From: Anaspis maculata
Lineage: Eukaryota; Arthropoda; Insecta; Coleoptera; Scraptiidae
DNA length: 64,000 nucleotides
Reading direction: 5' to 3'
NCBI GenBank assembly: GCA_949128115.1
Contig: OX421968.1
Coordinates: 30,966,877-31,030,876, forward strand
The position numbers and the translations under genes were made by a program. This document shows positions 12,616-54,604 of the stretch, in pieces (position 1 is the stretch's first letter; each line of letters starts with the position of its first letter). The notes under the pieces are model-generated. The model was not told the DNA's origin. It did no database searches and was given only the letters and a program-made list of their open reading frames with translations.

Positions 12616-13160
12616 TGTTACGAGCGGCGATTCCGTGCATACAGGTAAACACGCGATCTTTCTGGATTCTTCCATCCATTAGATCGCAGTGTACAAGTGC
12701 GGAGTGTTCTTGTGCATTCCAGAGCGTGCTTGTGCATTCCAGAGCGTGCGTGTACGTGAAACTGAATGGGGAGATCCAACGCTCGATCAGGACACATCTG
12801 TCCATTTGGCAGCGGCGCCGACTCTAGATGCACGGCAGAATTATACGCGAAAGGTGTGTGATTATTCGGGAGTCGTCTAGAAATCGTATGCCGGGTCACT
12901 GAGGAAACTGCTGGAGAACGCATGGAACATTCGAGATAATTAGTCGAGACCTATATAAGCACTATGAATCGCCCACAGCACCAGTTATGAATTGGAATGC
13001 GAAGTGGTAGCGAGCGGATCAAGAGCGAGTAGTAATCACAGCGATAATTCCAAGTAGATCATTGTTGGCGTATATTTATTGTAGTACGCAGTAATAAACA
13101 GTGTGTGTTTTAAAACGATCGTCTCAATTATAATCGAACCCGTACGCGAAATACGTAACA
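12616..13160 (+). mobile_element. Solo LTR (Ty3/Gypsy-like), copy 1
   Basis: 545 bp beginning TGTTACGAGCGGCGAT and ending ATACGTAACA, flanked by a 4-bp duplication ATAT (12612-12615 and 13161-13164). Contains a promoter-like CTATATAAGC near 12951 and AATAAA near 13086, in the order expected for the U3 and R regions of an LTR. There is no internal retroelement sequence. A diverged second copy lies inverted at 28936-29455. Confidence 0.85.
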
Positions 13161-13294
13161 ATATGGAATAATTAGTAACACTGGAAAGCATTCTTCAAGG
13201 GCCCTCCAATGATGTATCACAAGTGGGGGGTTGCCATTTGAAAAAAATTAGTGGAGGGGGCTGGGCCCCAGACACAACGTGACGTGCCAATGTA

Positions 13295-13335
13295 TTTTAT
13301 TTATTGTGGCAAATAAAGTTGATTATGATTATGAT
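13295..13335 (+). repeat. Possible LINE 3' tail
   Basis: The words aataaagttgattatga and repeated attatg interrupt the arm of the old mariner, as a short LINE 3' end would. Weak. Confidence 0.3.
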
Positions 13336-13447
13336 TATGAGTCACTGACTTCACTATTAACGGTGAAGGAAACGGTTTTGAGCGATTTTCGATATCTGCT
13401 TTTGTTTTAGACTTAAGGCAATTTAAGTTTTGAATTTGACACCCCTG

Positions 13448-14090
13448 CATATAAAAATATATGATAACTTCTTTCACCTGTCTGGGTGTCGCGGTGTCGG
13501 ACGTACCCAAGCCGCACTGGATTTAGCCGCCTACATGTTGTTCGTATAGGTAGGTATTAAGTATCTACTTAAAATTATTATCAATGAAAGTGTAAAATTT
13601 TATTGCAGATCGCTTCCTAGCTTAAAACTATAAAAAAAAACAGCCTTGAGAATCATTGCATATTTTCGATCAAGCTCTTACCAACATGGATTTTCAAGTA
13701 GATATATATATATATATGTACCTTTCTTTTTTTTTAAGCCAATAATTAAACTTTATTAGCTGAAATAACTTCAAGATTAGTAGAAAGGTACCTAGGTACC
13801 TATTAAATTCGAACACACCACCCACTGCTTACACTAAGTAACTTGTCAAATCTGATATCTCAAATATCTGTGGCAAATCAATATAAGTACGCAATGCATT
13901 AATAATTGCAAGTAATAAATTAGTTTATTACAAACCCCGTAATCTCACCATCCGTAGGAACAAAATTGCTTTCTGGATTATGATCGAACTTTTTTTTCTG
14001 TTTTTTCCATATTTTGCACAGATCTCTAATTTATGGCTCTGAATTACCTACGTGCGAATTTCTGAGATAAAAACATGTACCTACCTAGGC
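13448..14090. other. Upstream region of the lipase gene, no other gene seen
   Basis: AT-rich. Contains a (TA)n tract near 13700 and several aggtaggtac-type words. No reading frame worth calling. Confidence 0.4.
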
Positions 14091-14092
14091 AA

Positions 14093-14100
14093 TATAAAAG
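14093..14100 (+). promoter_or_regulatory. TATA box of the lipase gene
   Basis: TATAAAAG lies 49 bp upstream of the chosen ATG. This predicts a transcription start near 14123 and a 5' leader of about 20 nt, and argues against an earlier start codon at 14052, which would lie upstream of the TATA box. Confidence 0.65.
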
Positions 14101-14141
14101 AGCAGACCGTGTACAAAGCTCGGAATAAGTTTCCTGTCATC

Positions 14142-14199
14142 ATGAATTTGGCTGTGGTAACATTTCTGTCGATTATTAGCTTCACGTTAGCTGCGACAG
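14142..14199 (+). CDS. Lipase exon 1 (signal peptide)
   Basis: ATG to the donor gcgacag|gtatgc; encodes the hydrophobic leader and ends in phase 1. An in-frame ATG exists at 14052, but the leader starting at 14142 is a clean signal peptide and sits just downstream of the TATA box. Confidence 0.85.
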
Positions 14200-15265
14200 G
14201 TATGCGGCGTTCATATATTTTTGTTTACATCATAGAATTGTAGAAGTACCTCTTACAGTGAGGAAGCAAGATGCAAACTTCATCTTCCGGGAAAATAGCG
14301 GAGGTTTTTTAACGCTGGTTGACTTGGGAGAAGAAACATACAAACCGATGGTTGATCGACAGCAGATGACTTTGTATCTTTACACCAGTGGCAGTGAAGA
14401 TCCTGACGACATCATTCCCGGTGATGGAAGCGTGAACGGAGACTTCGATGGAACGAAAAAGAATATATTCCTCGTTCACGGATGGACTGACGATTTTCAC
14501 TCGCAAGTGAACCAATTAGTGAGAGCGGCCATTTTCAAGACAAGCCCAAACGTCAACGTGTTCGTTGTGGATTGGGGCACGGTAGCCCATCTAGGTTATT
14601 TGCCTGCTAAATCTGGGGCAACCCAGATCGGTCATTTTCTTGCTGACTTCATCAACACGTTGGTGAAATCTTACAGCTTGGATGGGTCCAGATTCACTTT
14701 GATCGGTCACAGTTTAGGAGCTCACGTTGTCGGTTGTGCAGGAAGTGAAACTAGCGTTCATATGAGCCACATCATTGGATTAGATCCTGCAGGGCCTTTC
14801 TACACTCAAGACGATACTGACGACCGTTTGGACCCTAGCGATGCTGACTACGTCCAAATTGTACACAGCGATGGCTCACTTTTGGGATATAACGAATCCA
14901 TTGGGCATGCAGACTACTATCCAAATGGAGGAATGGAGCAGCCTGGTTGTGGGGTCGACATAACAGGGTCTTGTTCCCACTTCAGATCCATCGCGTTATT
15001 GGCAGAAGCCATCGAATGTCCATCCAGTTTTTTGGCAACATCTTGTGACAACTACGAAAAGTTTTTAGATGGACAATGTGATCAAAACGAAAAATCATAC
15101 ATGGGCCATCTCGATGCTGACAAAAGGTTTGTACGAGTTTTGTTCATGTACGAGTTTAAAACTCTGATTGTAACTTGAACGACACTGATGTTACACGTTT
15201 ACAGCGTCATTGGTAATTACTACTTGGACACACATTCGGAACTTCCGTATGGAAATGGATGCTGA
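14142..15265 (+). CDS. Secreted lipase / phospholipase A1-like protein, three exons, 328 aa
   Basis: Alpha/beta-hydrolase of the pancreatic lipase / phospholipase A1 family; members hydrolyse ester bonds of glycerolipids outside the cell or in the gut. Exons: 14142-14199, 14259-15126, 15205-15265. All introns are GT-AG (59 and 78 nt), and the phases join to 329 codons including the stop. Residues 1-18 (MNLAVVTFLSIISFTLAA) are a signal peptide. FLVHGWTD is the oxyanion-side motif. The nucleophile is in GHSLG (Ser171), the acid in GLDPAGP (Asp195), and the His in CSHFRS (His260). The loop that forms the lid in triglyceride lipases is short, which favours phospholipase A1-like activity, but substrate cannot be decided from sequence. 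The last exon gives GNYYLDTHSELPYGNGC, a typical family C-terminus. The length is normal for insect members. The gene appears complete. Confidence 0.92.
14259..15126 (+). CDS. Lipase exon 2 (catalytic domain)
   Basis: Acceptor cttacag|tgagg, donor aaaag|gtttgt. Carries all three catalytic residues. Reading through the donor adds an unrelated tail (FVRVLFMYEF) that lacks the family C-terminus, which supports splicing here. Confidence 0.9.
15205..15265 (+). CDS. Lipase exon 3 (C-terminus)
   Basis: Acceptor gtttacag|cgtcattgg. Encodes SVIGNYYLDTHSELPYGNGC and the TGA stop at 15263-15265. The 'NYYL.T.SE.PYG' pattern is the family C-terminal strand. Confidence 0.88.
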
Positions 15266-15355
15266 TATTCTGTTGTTAGTTGAGTTGAGACTGAATGCTA
15301 TTATAATAATAGACACATATATGTATATTAAATTAACTTCATGAATATGTATAAA

Positions 15356-15361
15356 AATAAA
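15356..15361 (+). terminator. Polyadenylation signal of the lipase gene
   Basis: AATAAA about 90 nt after the stop codon, in AT-rich sequence. Confidence 0.6.
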
Positions 15362-15399
15362 ATGTGATTGAAACTGGTTACCTCGCTGTATACCTATAC

Positions 15400-17328
15400 T
15401 TACCTCGAGACTTACCTATTTTTTAGTTCAGCTTGTTAACCGCAAAATCCCTTTCAGAAGTCTTACTCTATACGGGACCAAGGAGCAAAATAGAGGTGTT
15501 GGGCGGGGAGAAGCTAAAAATAACGCGTCGTAAAAAAAAGAGCTAAAAATCGCTAACTATCGTAGAAAAAAACATTGAAAAGAAGGAATTGAACACATGG
15601 AACGGGAAGAAAGTCGCAAAAAAGGCAGTCAACGCATGTAAGAAAGGAATGAAATGCAGGAAAAAAAAATAGCGTGAGCGCAAAAAAAAGATAACGCATG
15701 GAAAGTATCGCGCAAAAGCATAAAAAGAGGAGTTGAAGTAGGTACGTTTAAAAAGAAGGAATAAAACACAGAAAACGCGAGAAAAGTCGCGAAATGTAGG
15801 TAGTTGACGCGTGTGGAAAAGTATTAGTTTTGGAAAATAGAATACAGTGATGTCAACTTAACTAGTCTGTGACTGAACGGTGATTTAACTTACGCACAGG
15901 TTAAATCAAGATACCGTATTGACGCCTAGAGTTGTGGGGTGAGTCTGGCAACAGTTGTTCACGCCTGTCACTGTTCCTTGGCACTCTGAAAAAAAAAAAC
16001 TGAACAGTACGTTCTCCTGACCCGACGGCGCAGATGCAACATGGACGCAACTGTCGCTATTTAGCGCCAAATTTGAAACATCCAGACAAATATCGACTTT
16101 TCTATGGAATACCAGGCTATTTCATGACTAAGTCTCCAGATAGATACAAAAAAGTTACTAAAAATGTGAAGAAGAACCAGTCGCAAGCCAAATTTCTATT
16201 TTGTGTAGTTCTTTTTCACAAAATAATGAAAATATTGGGCGTTCGTTGCTTACTTCGCAAATGATTCACAGTCTGTTAATGGCAATGTTGTCAGAGTTAG
16301 CATGGCCGCCGTTACCAATAATAATTTATATTACAATTACTGTCACCTCAAATAGTCACTATAAAATCAATTTGTTTTGCAATATGTTTCCTTGCGCGTT
16401 TCTAGTTAGGAAATCTGACACCATACTGAATAAAAGTTCAAAGTTTAGAAATTACTATATCGAAATAATTGAAATTTATATTTCTTGTTCACTTGGCAAC
16501 CCCGAACGAGGCTTCTGCAGATCTCCTGCCTGGCTTCTGGTCTGGATAATCTTATGCAACCCGCAGTACATTGATGTAGCAAGGACTGCCTAAAACGTAA
16601 CGTGTGAGAGTGGCTCTCGCGGCTCGCCTACTTTTGGCCCCAGAGGGTTTTAGTTAGAGGAGACTCTGAGAGGGCCCTGACCAAAACTTCCACGACACGT
16701 GTTCGCGGAAACGGAATAAAATAAAACCTTTTTCTTCATCGTATCGACTCTCGCTTCTACACTTGTCATGACACAGTGTTTATTTCCATTTTTTATTGTA
16801 AGAACCGAAAGCGTGCCTTCCTATTCCACCTTCAAAATGATTGTTTTTAATTTTTAAAAGATCAAAATAACATCAGACTCACAACTCACAAACAGTGAGC
16901 ATCAATAGTTGAAAATTTCACTTACACAAACGATTATTGATAGTTTTTCTAATCATGATACGTGTTAACAGACGCTATTTGTCTGGAAGTTTCATATCAA
17001 GCGCCCAATACAGGTTTCCTCAAAAGAGAGATGGAGAATCCGCGATTTCGCGCACCTGTTTTCGGCACGTTCTGCGCAAAGTGTGCCATGAGTTATGGCG
17101 CCATTTGTAGTTACATTGCTCCGCCGTGTTAAAAGTGCATTTTATTTTTTGAATTTTGAAGCCAACCATGCTGGGAAAGTTGCTAAAAAATATAAAGAAC
17201 TTCTCAATGAATATTGCAAATGAATATTCCGCAGAGAAGAATTTGCCAGAGAGGCATTTGATGCGCGTATACAACTATTTTTGTAATGGATATATCAACG
17301 ATATATGGACGTGCGCAGGAAGCACGGA
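15400..17328. other. No gene seen; decayed repeats
   Basis: A-rich purine stretch at 15480-15840 with no open structure. 16480-16592 resembles part of the MITE at 17329-17503 (tgtagcaaggactgcctaaaa). Short open frames show no domain. Confidence 0.35.
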
Positions 17329-17503
17329 GCCGCTATTCTTGAATCGTGTGAGAAAAGTCCCTGGAGTTTTATATAATCCGTACTACACTTCTGTAGCGAA
17401 AGTTGCCTAAAAACTACGATTTTAGGCAACATTCGCTACATCAGTGTACTGCGGAATGTACTTTACTCCCAGTGACTTTTCTCACACGATTTTGAATAGC
17501 GGC
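17329..17503. mobile_element. Hairpin MITE, 175 bp
   Basis: Almost completely self-complementary: starts GCCGCTATTCTTGAATCG and ends CGATTTTGAATAGCGGC, with a loop near actacga. No clear target duplication. Confidence 0.7.
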
Positions 17504-17640
17504 CCAGGTAAATGCGTGTCCCATGTGCCACTTTTAATATTTTTTATGGTGTATTATGGCCATCACTATAAATTTGAAGTGTTTGATTCAAAAATGTGGC
17601 CAAGTGTACCCTTGAATTAATGATACTTGATGAACTAAGC

Positions 17641-18381
17641 TAAGGTGACCAGATTTCTCAGTGAAGAAATCGGAACAGGGTAGACTTTTTTTTTTTTATT
17701 TTTTTTTTTTTTTTGAGAAAGGGGCGTACCTTCTATTTGCTGATTCAGAACTTCCAGGCACCTTGGCACCGCACCTACCTACCTACCATCTATTTCTCAT
17801 CTTTTCGCGTCTGTTCATTGTTGGATAGACCAATATTTGGGGATATTTTCTGAAACCGAGCCTGAAACTTAGTTTTTCTGATCATTTTTCTGGAAAAAAA
17901 AACAGCAGGAGGGCGGGTAAGTGCTGTCCCTTATTTGACCCCTTCTCAACCAACAGTGTTCATAATACATTATACCAATAATGATGAAATAATGTTGTTA
18001 ATAAAATAATGCTTTTTTGAAACAACATGTACCTACCGTATGATCGAAAACTTTCTTTCTCAAGGAAGGCTGTGGTCCTGGTCATTAGCAGGCAAACGAG
18101 GCTGATTTTGGCCAGGCCACAGCCTCCCTTGAATAAGAAAGTTTTTGATCATACGGTACATTCTGCAGACAGTCGAGACCCACTTGCATAGTGTGGGTGC
18201 CAATCGAAATAAATTCAATCTTGGTGAAAAAAAGTTGAAAGGATCGTTGCTCAAATCGGAAATCGGAGCATTTACGGAACAGTTACTCAAATCGGAACAT
18301 TTATGGAACAGAAAGTCGAATCGGAAAGTGTCTCCCGAAAACGGTACAGTTCCGATCAAATCGGAACGTCTGGTCACCTTA
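17641..18381. mobile_element. hAT-like MITE, 741 bp
   Basis: Ends TAAGGTGACCAGA and TCTGGTCACCTTA are inverted repeats. A perfect 8-bp duplication AACTAAGC flanks it (17633-17640 and 18382-18389). Internally it has a poly-T tract and a nested hairpin. No transposase. Confidence 0.85.
18034..18158. mobile_element. Hairpin element nested in the hAT-like MITE
   Basis: Starts TACCGTATGATCGAAAAC and ends GTTTTTGATCATACGGTA; about 55-bp arms around a 20-bp loop. Confidence 0.65.
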
Positions 18382-18389
18382 AACTAAGC

Positions 18390-19060
18390 AGGAAGCTCCC
18401 TACTATTAGTACGCTGAAGGGCTTGTGGTTCTTTTTGCTTCTTCGAGTGTCACGTCGTATTTTATGAATCCATGCTTAGGGGCACATTCGCTGTATAACT
18501 TGTGGACTTGCACAGTGGCCCACAACATTTATTTTTCATAACTACTTGTGAAAACTGTATAAATACTAATAATAACACCATCAAAACACACGTTCGGCTT
18601 ATGGAATCGGGGCAATGTTGGCACACTAGTACTGCGACGATTTCCTGCGCAATAGAACGTGACGTCACGGGCCAGAAGGAGACGTTCAATTTAGGAAATC
18701 TGTATTGCACGCGCATGGGCCCGGTTAACACGTAAGATACACAGTCCTATAGACCGGTCCACTTAAGAGAGAGGGAGATTTCTCTTCACGGCGCGCGACT
18801 GTTATGCGCATCTTGATTCTTGGTAGCTCGCACCGGCAGTGACGTCACAGCTCAGCAAAAATGGATCCGTCTATTATGCAATGTTGAGGCATAATGGGCC
18901 TATACAGTGTAATTTTTTATTTGCTTGAGCAGAAAGTTCAACGAAAATAAAAATTTACGTTTTTATTTTATTTATATAATTTTTTGTTTTTGTGAAATTT
19001 TGAAAATTGTAGGGAGAAAAAATAGTCAACTTTGAGAATTCCACTCCCAGTTTCAAACGC
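18390..19060. other. No gene seen
   Basis: Contains gacgttcaatttaggaaa-type sequence repeated near 40920-41020, so part is repeat-derived. Otherwise featureless. Confidence 0.35.
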
Positions 19061-19071
19061 ATTGTACAGGG

Positions 19072-20010
19072 TGTTTCAATAGAAACGAGCCACCCTGAAA
19101 ATTTTTTTGCCTGGTGAAATTTAAAGAATTTCCCGAGACCCGTCGATCTTTGTTTCGAGAGGGACATCTAAAGCATACATTGGCAAATTTCTGTGTTAAA
19201 CCTCCACCCACCCCAAGTTAAAAATTTCAAATGACACCCCCTACCTTGCGATATATCAAATTGAAGAGAATTTTCTCTTTCTGGAAAAAATATTTCTACA
19301 ATTTTTAACCCCACCCCTTTTTCCCCCAAAATTCTCTAGAGGGTCCAATTTCATATTCTTGACCCCTAAATCCTCTTTATTTTGTCAGTTCCGTCCTAAA
19401 TAGCACAAAAAAATAATATTTTTAATGGAAGAAATGCTACCCAAATTCACCTCTAATCTCCCCCGCCCCAACTTCAAAATTTACCAAGACACCACCCACC
19501 TTGTGATACATCGAATTGAAGAGAATTTAATTCTCTCTTTGGAGAGAATCTTTTTTGAATTTTCAACCTCTCCCCCATTAAATTGGACATCCGTAATATT
19601 GAAAGAGGTAAGGGGGGTTTTTGAAAAATTTAAAAATATTTTTTCGGAAAGAGTCTTCAGTTTGATATATCACAAAGTAGGTAGTGTCATTTTAGATTTT
19701 GGAGTTAGGGTGGAAGGAGCGAAGGGGTGAATTTGAGTGGCACTTTTTCCAGAGAAAATTTTCATCCTCGATGCTGTGCAGGATGACGTTGACTAATTGG
19801 ATATTCAGAGAATCTTAGGAAGAAAGGGGGGGGGTTAAAAAATTTAGAAATATTTTTTCAAAGAGATTTAAATTTTTTTCAATTGTATGTGTCGCAAAGT
19901 AGGTAGTGTCATTTGAAATTTCGAAGTTGTGGTGGGTGGGGGTGAGGGGGTTGAAGATAAAAATTTGAAAATGTATGCTCTAGATGTCCCAAAAGTTCTA
20001 AAAATATTTA
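19072..20010. repeat. Foldback repeat related to the 3.5-5.3 kb elements
   Basis: Left end CAGGGTGTTTCAATAGAAAC after TA. Contains gagagggacatctaa and cacccaaattcacctc-type tracts and their inverses, matching 3477-5307 in layout. Degenerate on the right side near 20000. Confidence 0.55.
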
Positions 20011-20378
20011 GAAAAATCAACCAATTAAGGTAATTTTTCTTTCACCGCGTGATCTATAGTAATAGTTGCATCTCTTACTGATGAAATTTCCTAAACAAAA
20101 TTTCTTTTCACACTTCTAGACTGGTAAAACAATACAGCCTGTGAGACCAGCAAACTACTTATGTCGCAGAATTTCTCGCGACTACTGGAAGGTTAACTGA
20201 ATGAGAGCACTGGGAAACGCAAAAGAAACTAATGGATATCTGTACAAATTGGAATGAATATAATAATTCGATGTCATAAAATCATAATTTATATTGTAAT
20301 ACATTATTGCACTTAATGAGTATGAACTTGTATAAATGCTTAAAAATATTGGCACATTTAAGAACCCGAATAATCCAT

Positions 20379-50904
<30,526 letters not shown>

Positions 50905-51277
50905 GCTGGGGCTCCGGAAGTAGCAATAGCAGTCATGAATACCAGGCTTGCCACATTTGCTCCGTCCACTGGTTATGATTATTATTCTGATATCAAATAA
51001 TGATCTACAGTACAGTCAGTAACAGTAGGTACTCTCTCGCTGGCTCAAGACAATCATGAACATTCTGATGAGCTGATGAGCATGAGAGAAAAGAAATTAA
51101 CACATTACACTTACAAAGCAAACGTCAGATCAGTTGTCACTTATATGTCAATTATTGTTGTCGTTGTCTCATGAGAAATGACAAATGAAAACTCCCTACC
51201 TAGTCTTATTTGAGCGAGTAACCATTTATGACCGGTCATGTGATTAGTCAATTTTTCACAAGTAATGGTAGATTTAT
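50905..51277. other. Upstream region of Shark
   Basis: No TATA box recognised. Immediately upstream on the - strand are two out-of-frame ATGs, one heading a short frame that ends before the Shark start and one overlapping it; they may be upstream open frames or intron if a leader exon exists. Confidence 0.35.
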
Positions 51278-51336
51278 GCAGGAAATTCAAAATTCAAAAT
51301 TCAAAATTCAAAATTCAAAATTCAAAATTCAAGATT
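51278..51336. repeat. (ATTCAAA)n tandem repeat
   Basis: About eight copies of a 7-bp unit. Confidence 0.9.
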
Positions 51337-51544
51337 CAATTTCAGATTTATGGGACTTGAATTGAATGCTGGAGTTGGATTTATTAAGATTTTGTATTCC
51401 TTAAATGAAATGGGACTGCCAAATTGTGCCAAGTCAGTAGTGATGTTGGAGTTGGTGTGTCAGTAGTGTCACTAAAATGAAACCAGAAATCTCTAGATTG
51501 TGACGTTTAGGTAACTAAAGCGGTCGCACCGCACCTCAAGTCAT

Positions 51545-51760
51545 ATCACCGAGCGCAGATATTTTTTCCTTAAGCATCCGCCCGAGTTCTCCCGCCTTAC
51601 CGAGTGCTCGCTATACCAAGTCCTCCGCCTTACCAAGTTCTCATTGGGGACGCGCTGTGCGCCGGCACCATGCAATTTCATTCATCGCAAATTTGCGCGC
51701 CAAACAGTGTTCTCATCACCAGAGATAGTAGATAGACTAACTTCTTCCCCATACTCAGTT
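51545..51760. repeat. Left arm of a 2-kb-spaced inverted repeat
   Basis: The tract with ttccttaagcatccgcccg, gcgcgccaaacagtg and atagtagatag is inverted at 53588-53805. GC-rich compared with neighbours. The pair may be the ends of an element that later received the hairpin 52485-52737 and the 430-bp repeat. Confidence 0.6.
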
Positions 51761-52484
51761 CATTACAAAAGGTTTTCCTTACACCATCAAGGAAACAAAA
51801 GAAAAAGATACTGAAATAATATATTTCAAATTAACAGTCGAATGCGAAGCAGCAGATTTCGAAAAATGGAAGGACGATTTTGAATTTCTCTCCAAACCGA
51901 ACTACAATGTATGTTGATATTTATAATTTTTTTCAAAGAAATCATATTTAACCTGCATTGTACATAACCATAGTGCAAGTGGTACATTCTTAAAAAGGGC
52001 TTATCGAGAGGAATACAGCGCAGTTTTCAATTTTTTTATATTCCTAAAAATGAAGGAAACAAAATTACAACGCGGGTGGAAAAAACTTACAACGAATATT
52101 TCACTCATACGTCAAAAACGCGATAATTCGGACACAAATTTTGAGGATTAATAAGCGATAATCCAAAAGACCATATCGATAATTCAATCGATCTGTCATT
52201 GTTTAAACACCGACTGTCGAACAAACATGATGCGTGTCCAGTGTTAGCGTGGGACTCTGGACACTGTATGGGGATGCTCATGCTCAAGCGAGTACTCAAG
52301 GACCCAGAGGAATGTGCAAGAAATTGAAACGATTTGGGATTGAGCAGTCATAATGATTTCACACTTTTTACGTCAGCCTCTGGTTCTCTTTTCTGTACTG
52401 CGGCTCAGTACAGTTAGGTGGCTATTCATATCAGTTTTATTGTCGTGTGAAATAATATGTGAATAATTTGTAGAATGATTCGGG

Positions 52485-52737
52485 AAATATTCTTCTGAAT
52501 ACCACTCTTGCAATGAAAATGAACCAGATAATTCTGAAAATGCGTGTTGCCATAAGAAAACCGCATTCGTTTGTTTTCTTCTGTTGTTCGAAAGAAGAGC
52601 CCTCCCCCTGCGGGGTCGGGCTCTTTTAGCTTTCGAACAACAGAGAAAACAAACTCATGCAGTTTTCAGGCAACACGCATTTTTCAGAATTATCGGTAAT
52701 TTTCATTGCACTCGTGGTATTATACCCGAACATTTTA
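52485..52737. mobile_element. Hairpin MITE of about 250 bp
   Basis: Arms of about 115 bp (tgcaatgaaaatgaacc, gcgtgttgcc, gttgttcgaaag) around a small G/C-rich centre gagccctccccctgcgggg. The centre itself is a strong stem-loop. Confidence 0.7.
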
Positions 52738-52995
52738 AGTCAACTTTTTCATTTATCATGAAAAGGTGTTCAAAATGTTCATTTCATTCCTGGCAGAAGG
52801 TTAAGCGGCGTGAAATTAATCTGTGACATTCTGTAGCATTTCTCATTCTCAAAGTTGACCTGAAATATGTGTTTGATTTTTTTAGTTTTTCGGAATTTTG
52901 GAGAAAAAAAACGGCACTGTATTCCTCTTAATAAGTTCTTTTCAACGATGTGTCACCCGATACCCGATCTGCCTTTGCATTTTATGAAAGAAAGT

Positions 52996-53425
52996 TGAGG
53001 CTGTATATGCAGGGTATCAATATTTCTCCCTCAAAAATGAAGATTAAGAGATATAGAGATTTTGATGGGATTCCATTAAATGTTTGTCCACTTTGTTTCC
53101 GTTTGGATTACCCCACATTTTTTTAGGAGGCCAATAGCCCTAAAACACTGGAAAAGTTTCTGAAGTATTACTGGGAATTTTTTGACAAACAAAAAATTTT
53201 TCAACTGTTTCATAATTTTGAGAGACGTATAAAATTGAGTACAGAGCCGTTTTTTGAAAAACGTCAACAAAAAAGAAGAATATATATTTTTTCCACATAA
53301 TTACGAAAACGCTTTGTACTCAATTTTGTTATACACTCAGTACACCGTATAAAAAAAAAGAGTTTTTATCTCCATTTTTGAGGAAGAAATCCGTCAAATA
53401 GTTTTTACCTACTGAGAATACAGCC
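52996..53425. repeat. About 430-bp dispersed repeat, copy 2
   Basis: Full-length match to 7960-8396; ends ttgaggctgtat and atacagcctta. Confidence 0.65.
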
Positions 53426-53587
53426 TTAAGGGTGGTTGCGCTGGGGGGTGAAGCAAAAACATGACCGATTGACCGCTGAAATGTGCGCAATTAAAAACAG
53501 AAATCAACTTCTGGAGTTTTCACAGAACTTCCGTGTAACTGAGGGTTGTAATCCAGTTAAGGTTTCCACCTTGTATAAAAAGACACA

Positions 53588-53805
53588 GCCGCGTATCTAC
53601 TATCTCTATTGATGACAACACTGTTTGGCGCGCAAATTTGCGAAGAATGAAATTGCATGGTGCCGGCGCGCGCAGCCTGGCGCACAGCGCGTCCCCAATG
53701 AGGACTTGGTAAGGCGGAGGACTTGGTATAGCGAGCACTTGGTAAGGCGGTGGAACTCGGGCGGATGCTTAAGGAAAAAATATCTGCTCACCGAGCGTCG
53801 TACCC
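53588..53805. repeat. Right arm of the 2-kb-spaced inverted repeat
   Basis: Inverse of 51545-51760. Apparent open frames on both strands here are composition effects of the GC-rich arm. Confidence 0.6.
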
Positions 53806-54604
53806 ATAGACGTCGTACCGTACAATCGACACGCGCCATATAGGTTGCGAGAACATATAACCGTCACCTTGGCACCCGCTATGGCAACGTCGTTGCAGGC
53901 ATGCTGGCACAACGAAGCGCCTCTTGCCAGCTTCCTGTCCGCGCTTGCGCCTGATAGGGTGCCAAAGTACCGCTGTAGAGATTCGCTTGTTTTTGGTATT
54001 ACCATTGTATGTATTACCTACTCAGTTAAATCCTGAGTTTAGCTCATTAATTTCTATGATAAAGCGAGAATTGCTCAATAAATTATCTAGATATTTATTG
54101 CAACTTTACAACTGAAGAAAATTGTATCAACAAGTAGGTATACTAGTGAAAATAACATCATACCAGATACCCATCTTTAGCACGCCATTTTTCATTTTTG
54201 TTCCCGCGACCTATTTGAAGCAGTGACGCTCCACGCTCAACAAGTCGACTCGAAACTCGACTCGGAGCTTGTGATGAAGTGTTGAAATAGGGGATCGTCA
54301 CTTACGTCATCAAGATGGCGGCCTATGGCGCGAAATCGAGTATCCTGACAATCCCTGTTGCAAATGTACAATATAGAATCATATAGAAATTCTATGTGCC
54401 TTCTATATGGTTGTATATTATATGCTCCTATCTGAATCTATCAAGTTTCTGACTGTCATATAGGAACATATAAAGAGATCTATATGACCCCTATATGGTT
54501 TAACCCAGACGTGACTTTAACCAAGTTTTCCATATTGACATTATGAGCGTTGCTATGACATTCCATATACATTCATATTGAAATTTATATGGAAAATACA
54601 ATGC
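53806..54604. other. No gene seen; catatagaa-type repeats
   Basis: 54365-54595 holds many irregular atatagaat/ctatatgg words also found at 57810-58060. Confidence 0.4.

Larger units (their letters stand above)
8892..13447. mobile_element. Old mariner-type element with nested insertions, about 4.5 kb
   Basis: The left end CAGGGTGTCAAAATCAAAAC and the tract aaaacaaaagcagatatc are mirrored by 13370-13447. The arms are at least 250 bp and also include 9040-9160 versus 13180-13260. Inside lie a decayed transposase, a TA-flanked foldback element, a Tc1 relic, a PIF-type MITE and a solo LTR. Confidence 0.6.

Noticed and set aside
14052..14141. Earlier in-frame ATG for the lipase
   Set aside because: It lies upstream of the TATA box and would bury the signal peptide behind 30 non-hydrophobic residues.
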